DNA of 64,000 nucleotides from Palleronia marisminoris (GCF_900172315.1 NZ_FWFV01000009.1:62001-126000); one strand, 5' to 3'. Counted from the first letter of the stretch, positions 17,627 to 26,488 are shown. Notes: a model not told the origin generated them from the letters alone. Numbers and translations are program-made.

Positions 17627-18787
17627 ATGCCCATCCGCAACCGCATCGCCGACATGGCCCCCGAGATCGCCGCATGGCGCCAGCACCTGCACCGCCGGCC
17701 CGAGCTGGGGTTCGACACGCACGAAACATCGGCTTTCGTGGCCGACAAGCTTCGGGAAATCGGCTGCGACGACGTCGTGACCGGCATCGGGCGCACGGGC
17801 GTGGTCGGGCTGATCCACGGCAAGGGCGGCCCCGGCCGCTGCGTGGGCCTGCGCGCAGACATGGACGCGCTGCCGATCACCGAGGCGACGGGCGCCGCGT
17901 ATGCCAGCGAAGTGCGCGGAAAGATGCATGCCTGCGGCCATGACGGGCACACCGCGATGCTGCTAGGCGCGGCGCGCTACCTGGCCGAGACGCGCGCGTT
18001 CGGCGGAACGGTCGCGGTGATCTTCCAGCCCGCCGAAGAGGGCGGCGGCGGCGGCGAGGTCATGGTTCAGGACGGCATGATGGATCGCTTCGGCATCGAA
18101 GAGGTCTACGGCATGCACAACTGGCCGGGCCTGCCGCTGGGCAGTTTCGCGATCCGCGCGGGCGCGTTCTTCGCGGCGACGGACGTGTTCGAGATCGACG
18201 TGATCGGGCAGGGCGGCCACGCTGCCAAGCCGCACGAAACGATCGACGCCACCGTGGTCGCGGCGGAAATCGTGGGCGCGCTGCAGACCATCGCCTCGCG
18301 CGTCGCCGACCCGACGAAGCAGGTGGTGGTGTCGGTGACCTCGTTCGAGACGTCCTCGACCGCGTTCAACGTGATCCCCGGGCGCGTCCACATGAAGGGC
18401 ACGGTCCGCACGCTGGAACCCGAGGTGCAGGACATGGCCGAGGCGCGGATCGCCCGGATCGCAGAAGGCATCGCGGGGGCTCACGGGGCTGAAGCGCAGG
18501 TGCGGTACGAGCGCAATTATCCGGTGATGGCGAACCATCACACCGAAACCGCCTACGCCGCCGAGGCCGCGCGCGCGGTGGCCGGCGACTGCGCCGCGGC
18601 GGACCTGGTGATGGGCGGCGAGGATTTCGCGTACATGCTCGAGGCGCGGCCGGGGGCTTATATTCTAGTCGGCAACGGCGATACAGCTCCGTTGCATTCC
18701 GCGAAGTTCGACTTCGACGATAACGCAATTCCCGCTGGCGTCAGCTACTGGGCCACGCTGGTCGAACAGCGCCTGCCCGCCGCCTAG
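17627..18787 (+). CDS. M20 family amidohydrolase (N-acyl-amino-acid / hippurate hydrolase type)
   Basis: A 386-aa metal-dependent amidase removing an acyl group from an amino acid or similar amine. All M20D metal-site motifs are visible: GLRADMDALPI, ACGHDGHTAML, PAEEGGGGGEV and MGGEDFAYMLE. AAGAGGCCGACCA precedes the ATG, 11 bp after the oxidoreductase stop. The TAG stop sits inside CTAG, which also provides the stop of the convergent glycosyltransferase gene. Exact substrate is not determinable. Confidence 0.93.
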   Translation: MPIRNRIADMAPEIAAWRQHLHRRPELGFDTHETSAFVADKLREIGCDDVVTGIGRTGVVGLIHGKGGPGRCVGLRADMDALPITEATGAAYASEVRGKMHACGHDGHTAMLLGAARYLAETRAFGGTVAVIFQPAEEGGGGGEVMVQDGMMDRFGIEEVYGMHNWPGLPLGSFAIRAGAFFAATDVFEIDVIGQGGHAAKPHETIDATVVAAEIVGALQTIASRVADPTKQVVVSVTSFETSSTAFNVIPGRVHMKGTVRTLEPEVQDMAEARIARIAEGIAGAHGAEAQVRYERNYPVMANHHTETAYAAEAARAVAGDCAAADLVMGGEDFAYMLEARPGAYILVGNGDTAPLHSAKFDFDDNAIPAGVSYWATLVEQRLPAA

Positions 18788-19857
18788 AGCGGGGGGCGGT
18801 GGACGGCCAGATCCTCGCCTGCCCACAGGCGTTCGTAGATTTCGGCCGCCCCGTCCGCCTCGCGCGCGATGGAATGGTCGGCGACGGCCTTGTCGCGGGC
18901 GGCGCGGCCCATGCTCTCGATCCGGTCGGGGTCGGACAGCAGTTCGCCGACGGCAGCGGCGGTGGCTTCGGCGTCGTCGGTCGGGACGATCAGGCCGGTG
19001 CGGCCGCCGTCCGAGAAGGCGCGGTAATGGCCGGTATCGGAACAGACGAACGGAGTGCCCGCGGCCATGCCCTCGATCGGGACGACGCCGAACGGCTCGT
19101 ATCGCGCGACGTTAACCACGAGCGACAGGGCGGGCAGAACCTCGGTTCGCAGATGGTCGAGCGGCAGGGCGCCAGTGAAGTGGAAGCGCCCGCCCAGACC
19201 TGCGGCCGCGATCCGGGCGTGGAGATCGGAAACGAAGGCATCCTCGGACGGCTTGGCGAGTCCGACGATCAGCGCATGAACGCCCGGGTCCGTCGCCATG
19301 ACGCGGATCATCGCGTCCACGAAGACGTCCGTTCCCTTCGACGACCGCACCCGGCCGATGATGGCGACGCCGTGGGTGCCGCCGTAGCCGAGGCTCTCCC
19401 ACGCGGCGCACCGGTTGGCGGCGGGCTGGTAGGCGTCGACGTCGACCCCGTGCGGCAGGGTCGCGGCCACGTCCGGGAAAAACGACGCGGCATCGGGGGA
19501 CGTGGCGATCACCGCATCCATACGGCCGATCAGCCAGCGTGGAAGCGCGCCGTGCCGATGTTTCGCCGCCGAGGTGAAAACGGTTCGGATCGGCAGGCGG
19601 AGGATGTCGCGCGCGTAGAGGGCCGAGATCATCTCGGGATCGCGGCGGACGTGCCAGATCGCGAAGGGCCGGCCCTTCGGCGGCGTGCGGCTGAGCTGGC
19701 GCGCGGCACGGGGCGTGATCGGGTCAGGCAGGCCGGGCAGCGGCTGGCCGACGAGCGCGAGGTCGTGGCGCTGCAGGTGGTGCACCGCCATGCGCTGCGC
19801 GGTCGAGGAAACGCCGGTAAAGCGCGCGTTGTAGTTGGTGACGAAAAGCTCGGGCAT
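18784..19857 (-). CDS. Glycosyltransferase family 4 (GT-B fold), probable LPS core enzyme
   Basis: A 357-aa GT-B glycosyltransferase starting MPELFVTNYNARFTG. The C-terminal group 1 domain shows IIGRVRSSKGTDVF (donor-side loop), VNVARYEPFGVVPIEGMA (the E-X7-E motif) and GRTGLIVPTDD. Sitting 40 bp downstream of waaA on the same strand, it probably adds a sugar to the Kdo region of lipopolysaccharide; that role is inferred from context. No good ribosome site precedes the ATG. Its stop overlaps the M20 gene stop tail-to-tail by 4 bp. Confidence 0.9.
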   Translation of the reverse strand: MPELFVTNYNARFTGVSSTAQRMAVHHLQRHDLALVGQPLPGLPDPITPRAARQLSRTPPKGRPFAIWHVRRDPEMISALYARDILRLPIRTVFTSAAKHRHGALPRWLIGRMDAVIATSPDAASFFPDVAATLPHGVDVDAYQPAANRCAAWESLGYGGTHGVAIIGRVRSSKGTDVFVDAMIRVMATDPGVHALIVGLAKPSEDAFVSDLHARIAAAGLGGRFHFTGALPLDHLRTEVLPALSLVVNVARYEPFGVVPIEGMAAGTPFVCSDTGHYRAFSDGGRTGLIVPTDDAEATAAAVGELLSDPDRIESMGRAARDKAVADHSIAREADGAAEIYERLWAGEDLAVHRPPL

Positions 19858-19897
19858 GGTGTTGATGTGCCCGGCTCGGAGCCGCTTGTCGAGGGGA

Positions 19898-21127
19898 TCA
19901 CAACGCCAGGCAGGCCCCGGCGATAGCGCGCGCCAAGTCGGCCGTCGGACCCTTCCCGTTGCTTTCGGTGCGTGGCGGCCCGAGACTTTCGGCTGCGGCC
20001 GTCGCGATTTCCGCGGCGGTGCGGACGCGGGTGACGACAGGGCCAAGGGCAGTGAAGTCCGTCTCGGCATTGGCCGTGTGAGGGCCGGTCAGGATGTGGC
20101 AGGCGAAGGCGGCGGGCTCGAGCGGGTTGTGCCCGCCGATCCCCTCGACCAGCGACCCTCCGAGGAAGACCGTGCGCGAGAGCGAGAACCAGAGCCCAAG
20201 CTCTCCGTAGGTGTCGGCGATATAGAGGCCACCGACCGGCCGGGCGCCGCGGCTGCGCAACCGGGGCTGCCAGCGGGCGAATTTCTCGGCCAGTTCCGCG
20301 CCGCGTTCGGCATGGCGGGGGGCGATGATCAGAAGGGCATCGGGATGCGTCTTGCGCAGGAGGGCATGCGCATCGGTGACGAGCTTCTCCTCTCCGGGGT
20401 GAGTCGATGCGGCGACCCAGAGCGGTCGGTCGCCGATCCGTTCGGCGAAGGCGGCGCGCTCGGCCTCGTCCACCGGCAGGGGCGCGGACGCAGCTTTCAG
20501 CGATCCGGCGACTTCGACGCGAGGGGCGCCCAGGGCCCGGGCGCGCTCGGCCGTGGCAGCGTCCTGGGCGAGAAGCAGCGTGATCCGCCCGAACACGGCG
20601 CGGGCGAGGCCGGGGGCACGGCCCCATTTCCGCGCGGACTCCTCGGTCAGGCGCGCCGATACCACCGCAAGCGGGATGCGCCGCCGGTCGAGCGCCGCGA
20701 TCTGGCTGGGCCAGAGCTCGCTTTCGAGGAAGATCGCGCGTTCGGGCTTCCACTGGGTGAGGAACCGCGCGACCGCGGCAGGGTCGTCCACCGGCGCGAA
20801 ACGATGGATCGCCCGCTCGGGCATGCGCATCGAGGCCAGCGAGGCGGAGGACACCGTGGTCGTCGTCAGCAGCACCCGCGCCTCGGGGCGTGCGGCGAGC
20901 AGGGCTTCGACGAGGGGCAGGGCCGACATCATCTCGCCCACGCTGACCGCATGGACCCAGATCACCGGGCCATCGGGCACTGCGTCGGACCGGCCCAACC
21001 GCTCGGGCCAGCGCTCCGGATCACCGCCCTTATCGACGTAGCGCCGCTCGGTCCGCCGGCGGATCAGTGGCCAGACCGCCCGTTCGCCGAGGCCCACGAG
21101 GCTCAGCCAGATCGACCGTCCAGCCAT
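19898..21127 (-). CDS. waaA: 3-deoxy-D-manno-octulosonic acid (Kdo) transferase
   Basis: Transfers Kdo from CMP-Kdo to lipid A at the cytoplasmic face of the inner membrane. The 409-aa product has the N-terminal WVHAVSVGEM with the catalytic Glu of the family, TTTTVSSASL, FLESELWPSQIAAL and the donor-binding region VAASTHPGEEKLV. A hydrophobic first helix (SIWLSLVGLGERAVWPLI) can anchor it to the membrane. It lies 7 bp downstream of moaA and upstream of a glycosyltransferase, giving a moaA-waaA-GT run. Whether it adds one or two Kdo units cannot be told. Confidence 0.95.
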   Translation of the reverse strand: MAGRSIWLSLVGLGERAVWPLIRRRTERRYVDKGGDPERWPERLGRSDAVPDGPVIWVHAVSVGEMMSALPLVEALLAARPEARVLLTTTTVSSASLASMRMPERAIHRFAPVDDPAAVARFLTQWKPERAIFLESELWPSQIAALDRRRIPLAVVSARLTEESARKWGRAPGLARAVFGRITLLLAQDAATAERARALGAPRVEVAGSLKAASAPLPVDEAERAAFAERIGDRPLWVAASTHPGEEKLVTDAHALLRKTHPDALLIIAPRHAERGAELAEKFARWQPRLRSRGARPVGGLYIADTYGELGLWFSLSRTVFLGGSLVEGIGGHNPLEPAAFACHILTGPHTANAETDFTALGPVVTRVRTAAEIATAAAESLGPPRTESNGKGPTADLARAIAGACLAL

Positions 21128-21134
21128 CGGACCG

Positions 21135-22139
21135 TCAGCCGCCCGTGTGGCTCATGTGGCGGGTCATCTGGCCGCCGGCCTCCTGCCGGGAATAGTCGAA
21201 ATCGTGACCCTTGGGCTTGAGCGAGATCGCGGCGCGGATCGCCTGTTCCAGCACGCGGTCATCCTCGGATGCCCGGAGGGGCGTGCGCAGGTCGGCCATG
21301 TCCTCCTGCCCGAGGCACATGTAGAGTTCACCGGTGCAGGTCAGGCGGACCCGGTTGCAGCTTTCGCAGAAATTGTGGCTCAGCGGCGTGATGAAGCCGA
21401 TCTCCTGCCCGGTCTCGCCGAGGCGAACATAGCGGGCGGGACCGCCGGTGCGCTTGGTCAGCTCGGTGACCGTGAAGCGTTCGGCCAGGCGAGCGCGGAC
21501 GTCTTTCAGCGACCAGAACTGCCCGACACGATCCTCGCCGCCCAGATCGCCCATGGGCATGACCTCGATGAAGGTCAGGTCCATGTCGCGTTCGGCGCAC
21601 CAGTCCACCAGCGTGTGAAGCTCGTCCTCGTTGAAGCCCTTGAGCGCGACGGTGTTGATCTTGACCCGCAACCCGGCAGCCTGCGCCGCGTCGATGCCCT
21701 TCAGCACCTGCGGCAGGCGACCCCAACGGGTGACGCGTCCGAACTTCTCCTCGTCCAGGGTGTCGAGCGAGACATTCACCCGCCGGACTCCCGCGGCATA
21801 GAGATCGTCGGCGAAGCGCGACAGTTGTGAGCCGTTCGTGGTCAGCGTCAGCTCTTGCAGCGCGCCCGATTCAAGGTGACGGCCCATCGCGCGGAAGAAG
21901 GTCATGATGTCCCGCCGGACGAGCGGTTCGCCGCCGGTGATCCTGAGCTTGCGCACGCCCAAGCCCACGAAGGTCGAGCACATGCGGTCGAGCTCTTCGA
22001 GCGTCAGCAGCTCTTTCTTGGGCAGGAACTGCATGTTCTCGGCCATGCAATAGACGCAGCGGAAATCGCAGCGGTCCGTGACTGAGACACGCAGGTAAGA
22101 GATCGCGCGCTGGAACGGGTCGATGAGAGGTTCGGTCAT
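21135..22139 (-). CDS. moaA: GTP 3',8-cyclase, molybdenum cofactor biosynthesis
   Basis: Radical-SAM enzyme that rearranges GTP to 3',8-cH2GTP, the first step of molybdopterin synthesis. The SAM cluster cysteines are at 24, 28 and 31 (CDFRCVYC), followed by GGEPLVRR for SAM binding. A second [4Fe-4S] site for the substrate is formed by CESC plus a third Cys after RVRLTC, near residues 263-280. The C-terminal GG (SHTGG) that relatives need for activity is present as the last two residues. Length 334 aa is normal. It is divergent from a lipoprotein gene and leads into waaA after 7 bp. Confidence 0.97.
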   Translation of the reverse strand: MTEPLIDPFQRAISYLRVSVTDRCDFRCVYCMAENMQFLPKKELLTLEELDRMCSTFVGLGVRKLRITGGEPLVRRDIMTFFRAMGRHLESGALQELTLTTNGSQLSRFADDLYAAGVRRVNVSLDTLDEEKFGRVTRWGRLPQVLKGIDAAQAAGLRVKINTVALKGFNEDELHTLVDWCAERDMDLTFIEVMPMGDLGGEDRVGQFWSLKDVRARLAERFTVTELTKRTGGPARYVRLGETGQEIGFITPLSHNFCESCNRVRLTCTGELYMCLGQEDMADLRTPLRASEDDRVLEQAIRAAISLKPKGHDFDYSRQEAGGQMTRHMSHTGG

Positions 22140-22223
22140 GGGTTCAACCTATGGCGCGCCTCGGGGGGCAACAAGGGGCACTCCGTCGTTGTGACGCGGG
22201 CCGGGATGGGGCAGGATCATTTC

Positions 22224-22661
22224 ATGAATCTCAACATGCCCCTTTCCGCCGTCGCCGCATTGAGCCTTCTCGGTGCCTGTTCGCAGATCTCCCGTGGTTC
22301 CGAGCCGGCCACAGTCGCACCCGTGCCGGCGGTGCAGCCAGCGGATACGACCGTAGCCGACCCGGCGGTCGCCGCAGCCGAGGCCGACGAGAGTGCACCG
22401 GCACCTGCCGCAACGGGTGGCGGTCAGCGTCTCGGGGAGGTGACGGCATCGCTGGGTGACCCGAGCGAGGGGGGCACCTGGCTGGCAACGTCGCTCGTGT
22501 CGTCGGTGCAGCCGGGCCGGGCCGAGATCGCCTCGACCGGCCAGAGCGCCGATGTCGAACTGCGTCCGGCGCAAGGCGGGGCGACGCTGTCGCTATCGGC
22601 AATGCAGGCGCTCGGCCTTGGGCTTGCGGATATTCCGACGGTCGCCGTCTACACGCGCTGA
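22224..22661 (+). CDS. Putative lipoprotein, unknown function
   Basis: A 145-aa exported protein: the N-terminus MNLNMPLSAVAALSLLGACS is a short lipoprotein signal with lipobox LGAC (Cys at about 19). A Pro/Ala/Val-rich low-complexity stretch (about 28-70) resembles a periplasmic linker, and a compact C-terminal part begins GQRLGEVTASLGDPSEGG and ends IPTVAVYTR. I do not recognise a family; the C-terminal part could be a small beta-rich domain of the SPOR or septal-ring type, but no motif proves it. ATG at 22224 is preferred for the lipobox position and a nearby AGGA. Confidence 0.7.
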   Translation: MNLNMPLSAVAALSLLGACSQISRGSEPATVAPVPAVQPADTTVADPAVAAAEADESAPAPAATGGGQRLGEVTASLGDPSEGGTWLATSLVSSVQPGRAEIASTGQSADVELRPAQGGATLSLSAMQALGLGLADIPTVAVYTR

Positions 22662-22664
22662 GAC

Positions 22665-22690
22665 CTCCGCCGGCCGCGAGGCCGGCGGAG
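22665..22690. terminator. Perfect 11-bp GC stem with GCGA tetraloop between convergent genes
   Basis: CTCCGCCGGCC (22665-22675) pairs perfectly with GGCCGGCGGAG (22680-22690) around a GNRA-type loop GCGA. It lies 4 bp after the lipoprotein stop and 11 bp from the convergent DoxX stop. No T-run follows on either strand, so it is probably a bidirectional U-less terminator or an mRNA 3'-end stabiliser. Confidence 0.5.
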
Positions 22691-22700
22691 CGCCATCGGA

Positions 22701-23111
22701 TCAGGCCGTGCGGTGCGTGGTCCTGTGCGTGTTGCCGCGCGCAGCGTCGAGGCTCCACGGTCCGGGACCAGCGAAGACGAAGTAGAGGAAGACGAAGCAG
22801 AAGAGGATCGCCGCATCGCCGCCGTTCAGGGCGGGATAGAGCGATTGCGGCGCGTGCGCGATCCAGTAGGCGAAGGCCATCAGCCCCGACAGCACGAAGG
22901 CGACCGGCCGGGTGAAGAGGCCGAGGATCAGAAGTGCTCCACCGACGAGTTCGAGGATCCCCGCGATCCAGGGCATGCTGAAGGCGGCGGGATTCATGTC
23001 CGACGCGGGAAAGCCGAGGATTTTCTGCGTCCCGTGCACGAAAAAGATCAGCGCGGAGACAATTCGCAGCACGCTCAGCACTTGCGGGGCATAGCGATCG
23101 AGGGTCGTCAT
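22701..23111 (-). CDS. DoxX family membrane protein
   Basis: A 136-aa protein with four hydrophobic segments, of the DoxX/DoxD-like family; relatives are linked to redox or thiol stress, but the role here is unknown. Recognisable parts are the N-terminal VLRIVSALIFFVHGTQKILG, GILELVGGALLILGLFTRP and AYWIAHAP. AGGAGTGCCCC directly before ATG at 23111 sets the start; an upstream in-frame start adds 12 hydrophilic residues. It stands alone, divergent from the MttB-like gene. Confidence 0.9.
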   Translation of the reverse strand: MTTLDRYAPQVLSVLRIVSALIFFVHGTQKILGFPASDMNPAAFSMPWIAGILELVGGALLILGLFTRPVAFVLSGLMAFAYWIAHAPQSLYPALNGGDAAILFCFVFLYFVFAGPGPWSLDAARGNTHRTTHRTA

Positions 23112-23326
23112 GGGGCACTCCTGTTTTGTTGACGCCGGGTAAGTCACGCGGTGCGAATATCACATCCCGGCGCCGTGGGAATTCGGGGTGGGCGAACGCG
23201 TCCTGTGCGCAGGTGTGGAGACCGGGCGGCCTCGTGTCGGTTTTCGTCGTCAGGCGGCGCAAATGGGCCGCGGACGGGTCGATTCGCGCGCTAGACAGGC
23301 CGGAAGCGAACTTCAGGGGTGCGATC

Positions 23327-24874
23327 ATGTCCGACACGGCGACACGCAAGCGCGGCAGGGGCACGGGAGGTGGCGCCGCGCGGCGGGCCGAACGCACCGC
23401 CGTACGCATCGAGGCGGCGCGGTATATCGAGCGCAACATCCCGAACCTCGAGATGCTCGACGACGCGGCGCTCGAGCTCATCGAGGCGAATGCCGAGACG
23501 GTGCTCGAGGAAATCGGCGTCGTGTTTTCCGAGAATCCCGCCGCTTTGGATCGCTGGCGCGAGGCGGGCGCCGATGTGCAGGGGGACCGCGTCCGCATCC
23601 CCAAGGGGCTGGCCCGCAAGCTTTGTTCCACGGCGCCTGCGCAGTTCACGCAGCACGCGCGCAATCCCGAACGTTCGGTCGAGATCGGCGGGCGCAATCT
23701 GGTCTTCGCGCCGGTCTACGGACCGCCCTTCGTGCGCGACCGCCAACTCGGGCGGCGATACGCCACGATCGAGGATTTTCGCAGCTTCGTGAAGCTCGCC
23801 TACATGTCGAAATGGATGCACCACTCGGGCGGGACAGTGTGCGAGCCGACCGACATCCCCGTGAACAAGCGGCATTTCGACATGCTGATGGCGCATATGA
23901 CGCTGTCGGACAAGCCGTTCATGGGATCTGTGACCGAGCCCAGCCGCGCCGCCGATTCGGTGGAGATGTGCGAGATCCTCTTCGGCAAGGAGTTCGTCGC
24001 CGAGAACACGGTGATGACGTCGCTCATCAACATCAACTCTCCGTTGACGTTCGACGCGACGATGATGGGCGCGCTCGAGGTCTACGCGCAGGCGAACCAG
24101 GCGTGCATCGTCTCGCCGTTCATCGTGGGCGGTGCGATGGCGCCGGTGACCGTGGCCGGCACGCTGACGCAGGTGCTGGCCGAGGTCATGGCGGGGGTGG
24201 CCTACAGCCAGCTCTGCCGCAAGGGCGCGCCGGTGATTGCCGGGGCCTTCGTGACGTCGATCGACATGAATTCGGGCGCCCCGACCTTCGGCACGCCCGA
24301 GGCGGCGCTGATCACCTACGGGGCCGGGCAACTCGTGCGGCGGCTGGGGCTGCCGTACCGCTCGGCGGGGTCATTCACAGGTTCCAAGCTACCCGACGCG
24401 CAGTCGGCCTACGAGACGTCGAACTCCTTGAACATGGGGCTGCTGTCGGGCGTGAACTTCATGCTCCACGCCGCCGGCTGGCTTGAAGGCGGGCTGGTGG
24501 CCTCGCTGGAGAAGTTCGTGACCGATGCGGACCAGCTCGGCGTGCTGCATACGCTGGCCGGTGGAGTCGACATGAGCGAGACCGGGCAGGCGATGGACGC
24601 CCTGCGCGAGGTCGGGCCGGGCGGCCATTTCCTTGGCTGCGCGCATACGCAAGCCAACTTCAAGACGGCGTTCTGGCGGTCCCAGGTCCTGGACTACAAG
24701 CCGTTCGAGACCTGGGCCGACGAGGGCGGCCGCGATACGGCCGCGCTGGGTGAAGCGCGGGTCGAAAAGCTGCTGGCCGAGTATCAGCCGCCCGATCTCG
24801 ACCCGGGGATCGCCGACGGCCTTGAAGATTACGTCGCGCGCCGCAAGGCCGAGATGCCCGACGCCTTCAACTGA
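23327..24874 (+). CDS. Trimethylamine methyltransferase (MttB) family protein, non-pyrrolysine
   Basis: A 515-aa TIM-barrel methyltransferase of the MttB superfamily, which moves a methyl group from a quaternary or tertiary amine to a corrinoid protein. The reading frame is open throughout with no in-frame amber codon, so this is a pyrrolysine-free member like the glycine-betaine, carnitine or proline-betaine methyltransferases; which substrate is used cannot be read from sequence. Clear blocks are KWMHHSGGTVCEPTDIP, INSPLTFDATMMGALEVYA and GGHFLGCAHT. CAGGGGTGCGATC precedes the ATG. No corrinoid protein or partner methyltransferase gene is adjacent. Its end overlaps the DUF6477 gene by 8 bp tail-to-tail. 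Confidence 0.9.
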   Translation: MSDTATRKRGRGTGGGAARRAERTAVRIEAARYIERNIPNLEMLDDAALELIEANAETVLEEIGVVFSENPAALDRWREAGADVQGDRVRIPKGLARKLCSTAPAQFTQHARNPERSVEIGGRNLVFAPVYGPPFVRDRQLGRRYATIEDFRSFVKLAYMSKWMHHSGGTVCEPTDIPVNKRHFDMLMAHMTLSDKPFMGSVTEPSRAADSVEMCEILFGKEFVAENTVMTSLININSPLTFDATMMGALEVYAQANQACIVSPFIVGGAMAPVTVAGTLTQVLAEVMAGVAYSQLCRKGAPVIAGAFVTSIDMNSGAPTFGTPEAALITYGAGQLVRRLGLPYRSAGSFTGSKLPDAQSAYETSNSLNMGLLSGVNFMLHAAGWLEGGLVASLEKFVTDADQLGVLHTLAGGVDMSETGQAMDALREVGPGGHFLGCAHTQANFKTAFWRSQVLDYKPFETWADEGGRDTAALGEARVEKLLAEYQPPDLDPGIADGLEDYVARRKAEMPDAFN

Positions 24875-25160
24875 GGCGTCCGACACCAAGTAGCAGGCGC
24901 GCTTCGGCCAACAGCGCCGTCAGCGCCTCGACATGGCCGGCGACGCTGTATCCGGCGTCGCCCCGCCTGCGCGCATCGTCCAGCGCGCGCTCCGTCCGCG
25001 TCAGTTGATCGAAGCTCGTCGTTCCCGGATCGGGGGCGACGCCCTTCAGGATGCGCGACAGGACCGCTTCGCGGTCATAGCCCGTCAACCCGTGGCGCGC
25101 GGCCTGCACGAGCAGGCGCGGACGGCGGAGCTGAGCGAGGGTTCGTTCGAAGATCGACAT
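24867..25160 (-). CDS. DUF6477 family protein
   Basis: A 97-aa, Arg/Leu-rich helical protein beginning MSIFERTLAQLRRPRLLVQA. The pattern LRRPRLLVQAARHGLTGYDR and the C-terminal AGYSVAGHVEALTALLAEAR agree with my recollection of DUF6477, a Rhodobacterales-limited family of unknown function. It is divergent from the DUF6456 regulator at 25381, a pairing I recall from related genomes, so the two may be co-regulated. Confidence 0.8.
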   Translation of the reverse strand: MSIFERTLAQLRRPRLLVQAARHGLTGYDREAVLSRILKGVAPDPGTTSFDQLTRTERALDDARRRGDAGYSVAGHVEALTALLAEARLLLGVGRLS

Positions 25161-25295
25161 GTGTAACTCCCGAATCTGGCGGGAATGTGTCTGCCATGAG
25201 ACAACTTATTGTTGCGCGTTCGGAACAAGTAGCGCGCGCAGGCGCAGTTACAGTTTAGTAAACCGCATGCAGAAGGGGTGTGACGGTTATCGTCG

Positions 25296-25310
25296 TTAAC
25301 AAAACGTCAA
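25296..25310. promoter_or_regulatory. CtrA-like binding site (TTAA-N7-TCAA) in the DUF6477/DUF6456 intergenic region
   Basis: GTTAAC at 25295-25300, five bases, then GTCAAC at 25306-25311 gives TTAA-N7-TCAA, one mismatch from the CtrA consensus TTAA-N7-TTAA, with the flanking C and G of the alphaproteobacterial version kept. It lies about 70 bp before the DUF6456 gene in a 220-bp AT-richer divergent control region (25161-25380). The short dyad TCCCG/CGGGA near 25177-25193 sits at the other end, close to DUF6477. Confidence 0.45.
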
Positions 25311-25380
25311 CAGTGAACAAGGATAGTCGCAACGATTCTTCTGACAGTCAGAGGTGAACTTGATCGGAGGCCGGACAGAC

Positions 25381-26433
25381 ATGGCAGCGCACGCGCAGAA
25401 CTCGGCAGATGCTTGCCCGGACGCCTGGATCCCCGACCATGTGCAGACATACCTCGCGCATGTCGTAGAGGGCCGGTCGATCCGGTCCCTGGCGCGACAC
25501 GCAGGATGCCATGCCTCGACCGTCCTGCGGCAGGTGAGGCGCTGTGAAGCGCGGCGGGACGATCCTCTGATCGACAGGGCGCTGACGCGGCTCGGGCATA
25601 TCCGAACCGCTCCGCGGATCGCTGGACGGCTCGAAGGGAAACGGGACATGAATGCGATGACTCACGCGGACGCCTTTCCGTCATCAGAGAAATTCGACCG
25701 CGAGGCCGAGCGCGTCTTGCGTCGCCTGAGCGAGCAAGGCGCCTGCCTCGCGGTTGCCGAGGGCATGGAAATGGCGGTGATCGTCCGCGAAGTCGCGGGC
25801 GGCGAGACGCTGCGGACCGGCACGGTGGAAAGCGCCGTGGCCGAGGCGATGGCCCTGCGCGACTGGATCGCCTCGGGCACGTCAGGCCGCGTGCTGCGCT
25901 ACCGGATCACGGGACCGGGGCGTGCGGCGCTGAAGGCATACTTGGCCCATACGGAGAACGCGACCGCCCGCGCGGCGCATGATGACGACACCCCCGACCG
26001 CCGGACCCGCTATGCCGCGGAAAGCCCGCTCGTGATGCTGGCCCGGCGCAAGGACAAGTCGGGCGAACGTTTCCTGGAAGATGCCCAGGTCCGCGCCGGA
26101 GAGCGGCTGCGCGAGGATTTCGAGATCGCCGCGATGGCCGGGATTCCCGAGGGCGGATGGGAGAGCCTTCTGGTCGTCACGCCCACGGGCGACGTGACCG
26201 CGCGAGGCTCCGAGGGCGCCTTGGCTCGAGTGTCCGCGGCGCTTGCGGATCTTGGCCCCGGCCTGGGCGACGTGGTGCTGCGGGTCTGTTGCAAGCTCGA
26301 AGGGCTCGAGACGGTCGAACAGCGCATGGGCTGGGCGGCAAGATCGGGCAAGATCGTTCTGCGCATCGGCCTCCAGCGGCTCGAGCGGCACTATGCCGAA
26401 CATGGCGTGAAGGGCGGCGGCCTGATCGGCTGA
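25381..26433 (+). CDS. Helix-turn-helix DUF6456 domain protein, probable regulator
   Basis: A 350-aa protein with an N-terminal helix-turn-helix (about residues 25-60: GRSIRSLARHAGCHASTVLR) followed by an Arg-rich helix, a middle linker with a second basic segment, and a C-terminal DUF6456 domain (about 210-345; ERFLEDAQVRAGERLREDF, RVCCKLEGLETVEQR). The HTH suggests DNA binding, but its targets are unknown. CGGAGGCCGGACAGAC precedes the ATG; an earlier GTG at 25354 is possible. A CtrA-like site upstream hints at cell-cycle, motility or gene-transfer-agent type control. A strong terminator follows. Confidence 0.82.
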   Translation: MAAHAQNSADACPDAWIPDHVQTYLAHVVEGRSIRSLARHAGCHASTVLRQVRRCEARRDDPLIDRALTRLGHIRTAPRIAGRLEGKRDMNAMTHADAFPSSEKFDREAERVLRRLSEQGACLAVAEGMEMAVIVREVAGGETLRTGTVESAVAEAMALRDWIASGTSGRVLRYRITGPGRAALKAYLAHTENATARAAHDDDTPDRRTRYAAESPLVMLARRKDKSGERFLEDAQVRAGERLREDFEIAAMAGIPEGGWESLLVVTPTGDVTARGSEGALARVSAALADLGPGLGDVVLRVCCKLEGLETVEQRMGWAARSGKIVLRIGLQRLERHYAEHGVKGGGLIG

Positions 26434-26459
26434 CCACCCACAGTTTCCCGAACCAATGC

Positions 26460-26488
26460 GGCCGCCGGTGATCCCGGCGGCCCTTTTT
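26460..26488 (+). terminator. Rho-independent terminator after the DUF6456 gene
   Basis: GGCCGCCGG (26460-26468) and CCGGCGGCC (26474-26482) make a perfect 9-bp stem with loop TGATC, followed by CTTTTT. It ends the transcript that begins in the DUF6456 promoter and separates it from the histidine kinase gene. Confidence 0.9.

Noticed and set aside
23327-24874. Pyrrolysine-type MttB with readthrough amber codon
   Set aside because: The frame is open without any in-frame TAG, and no pyl genes are nearby.
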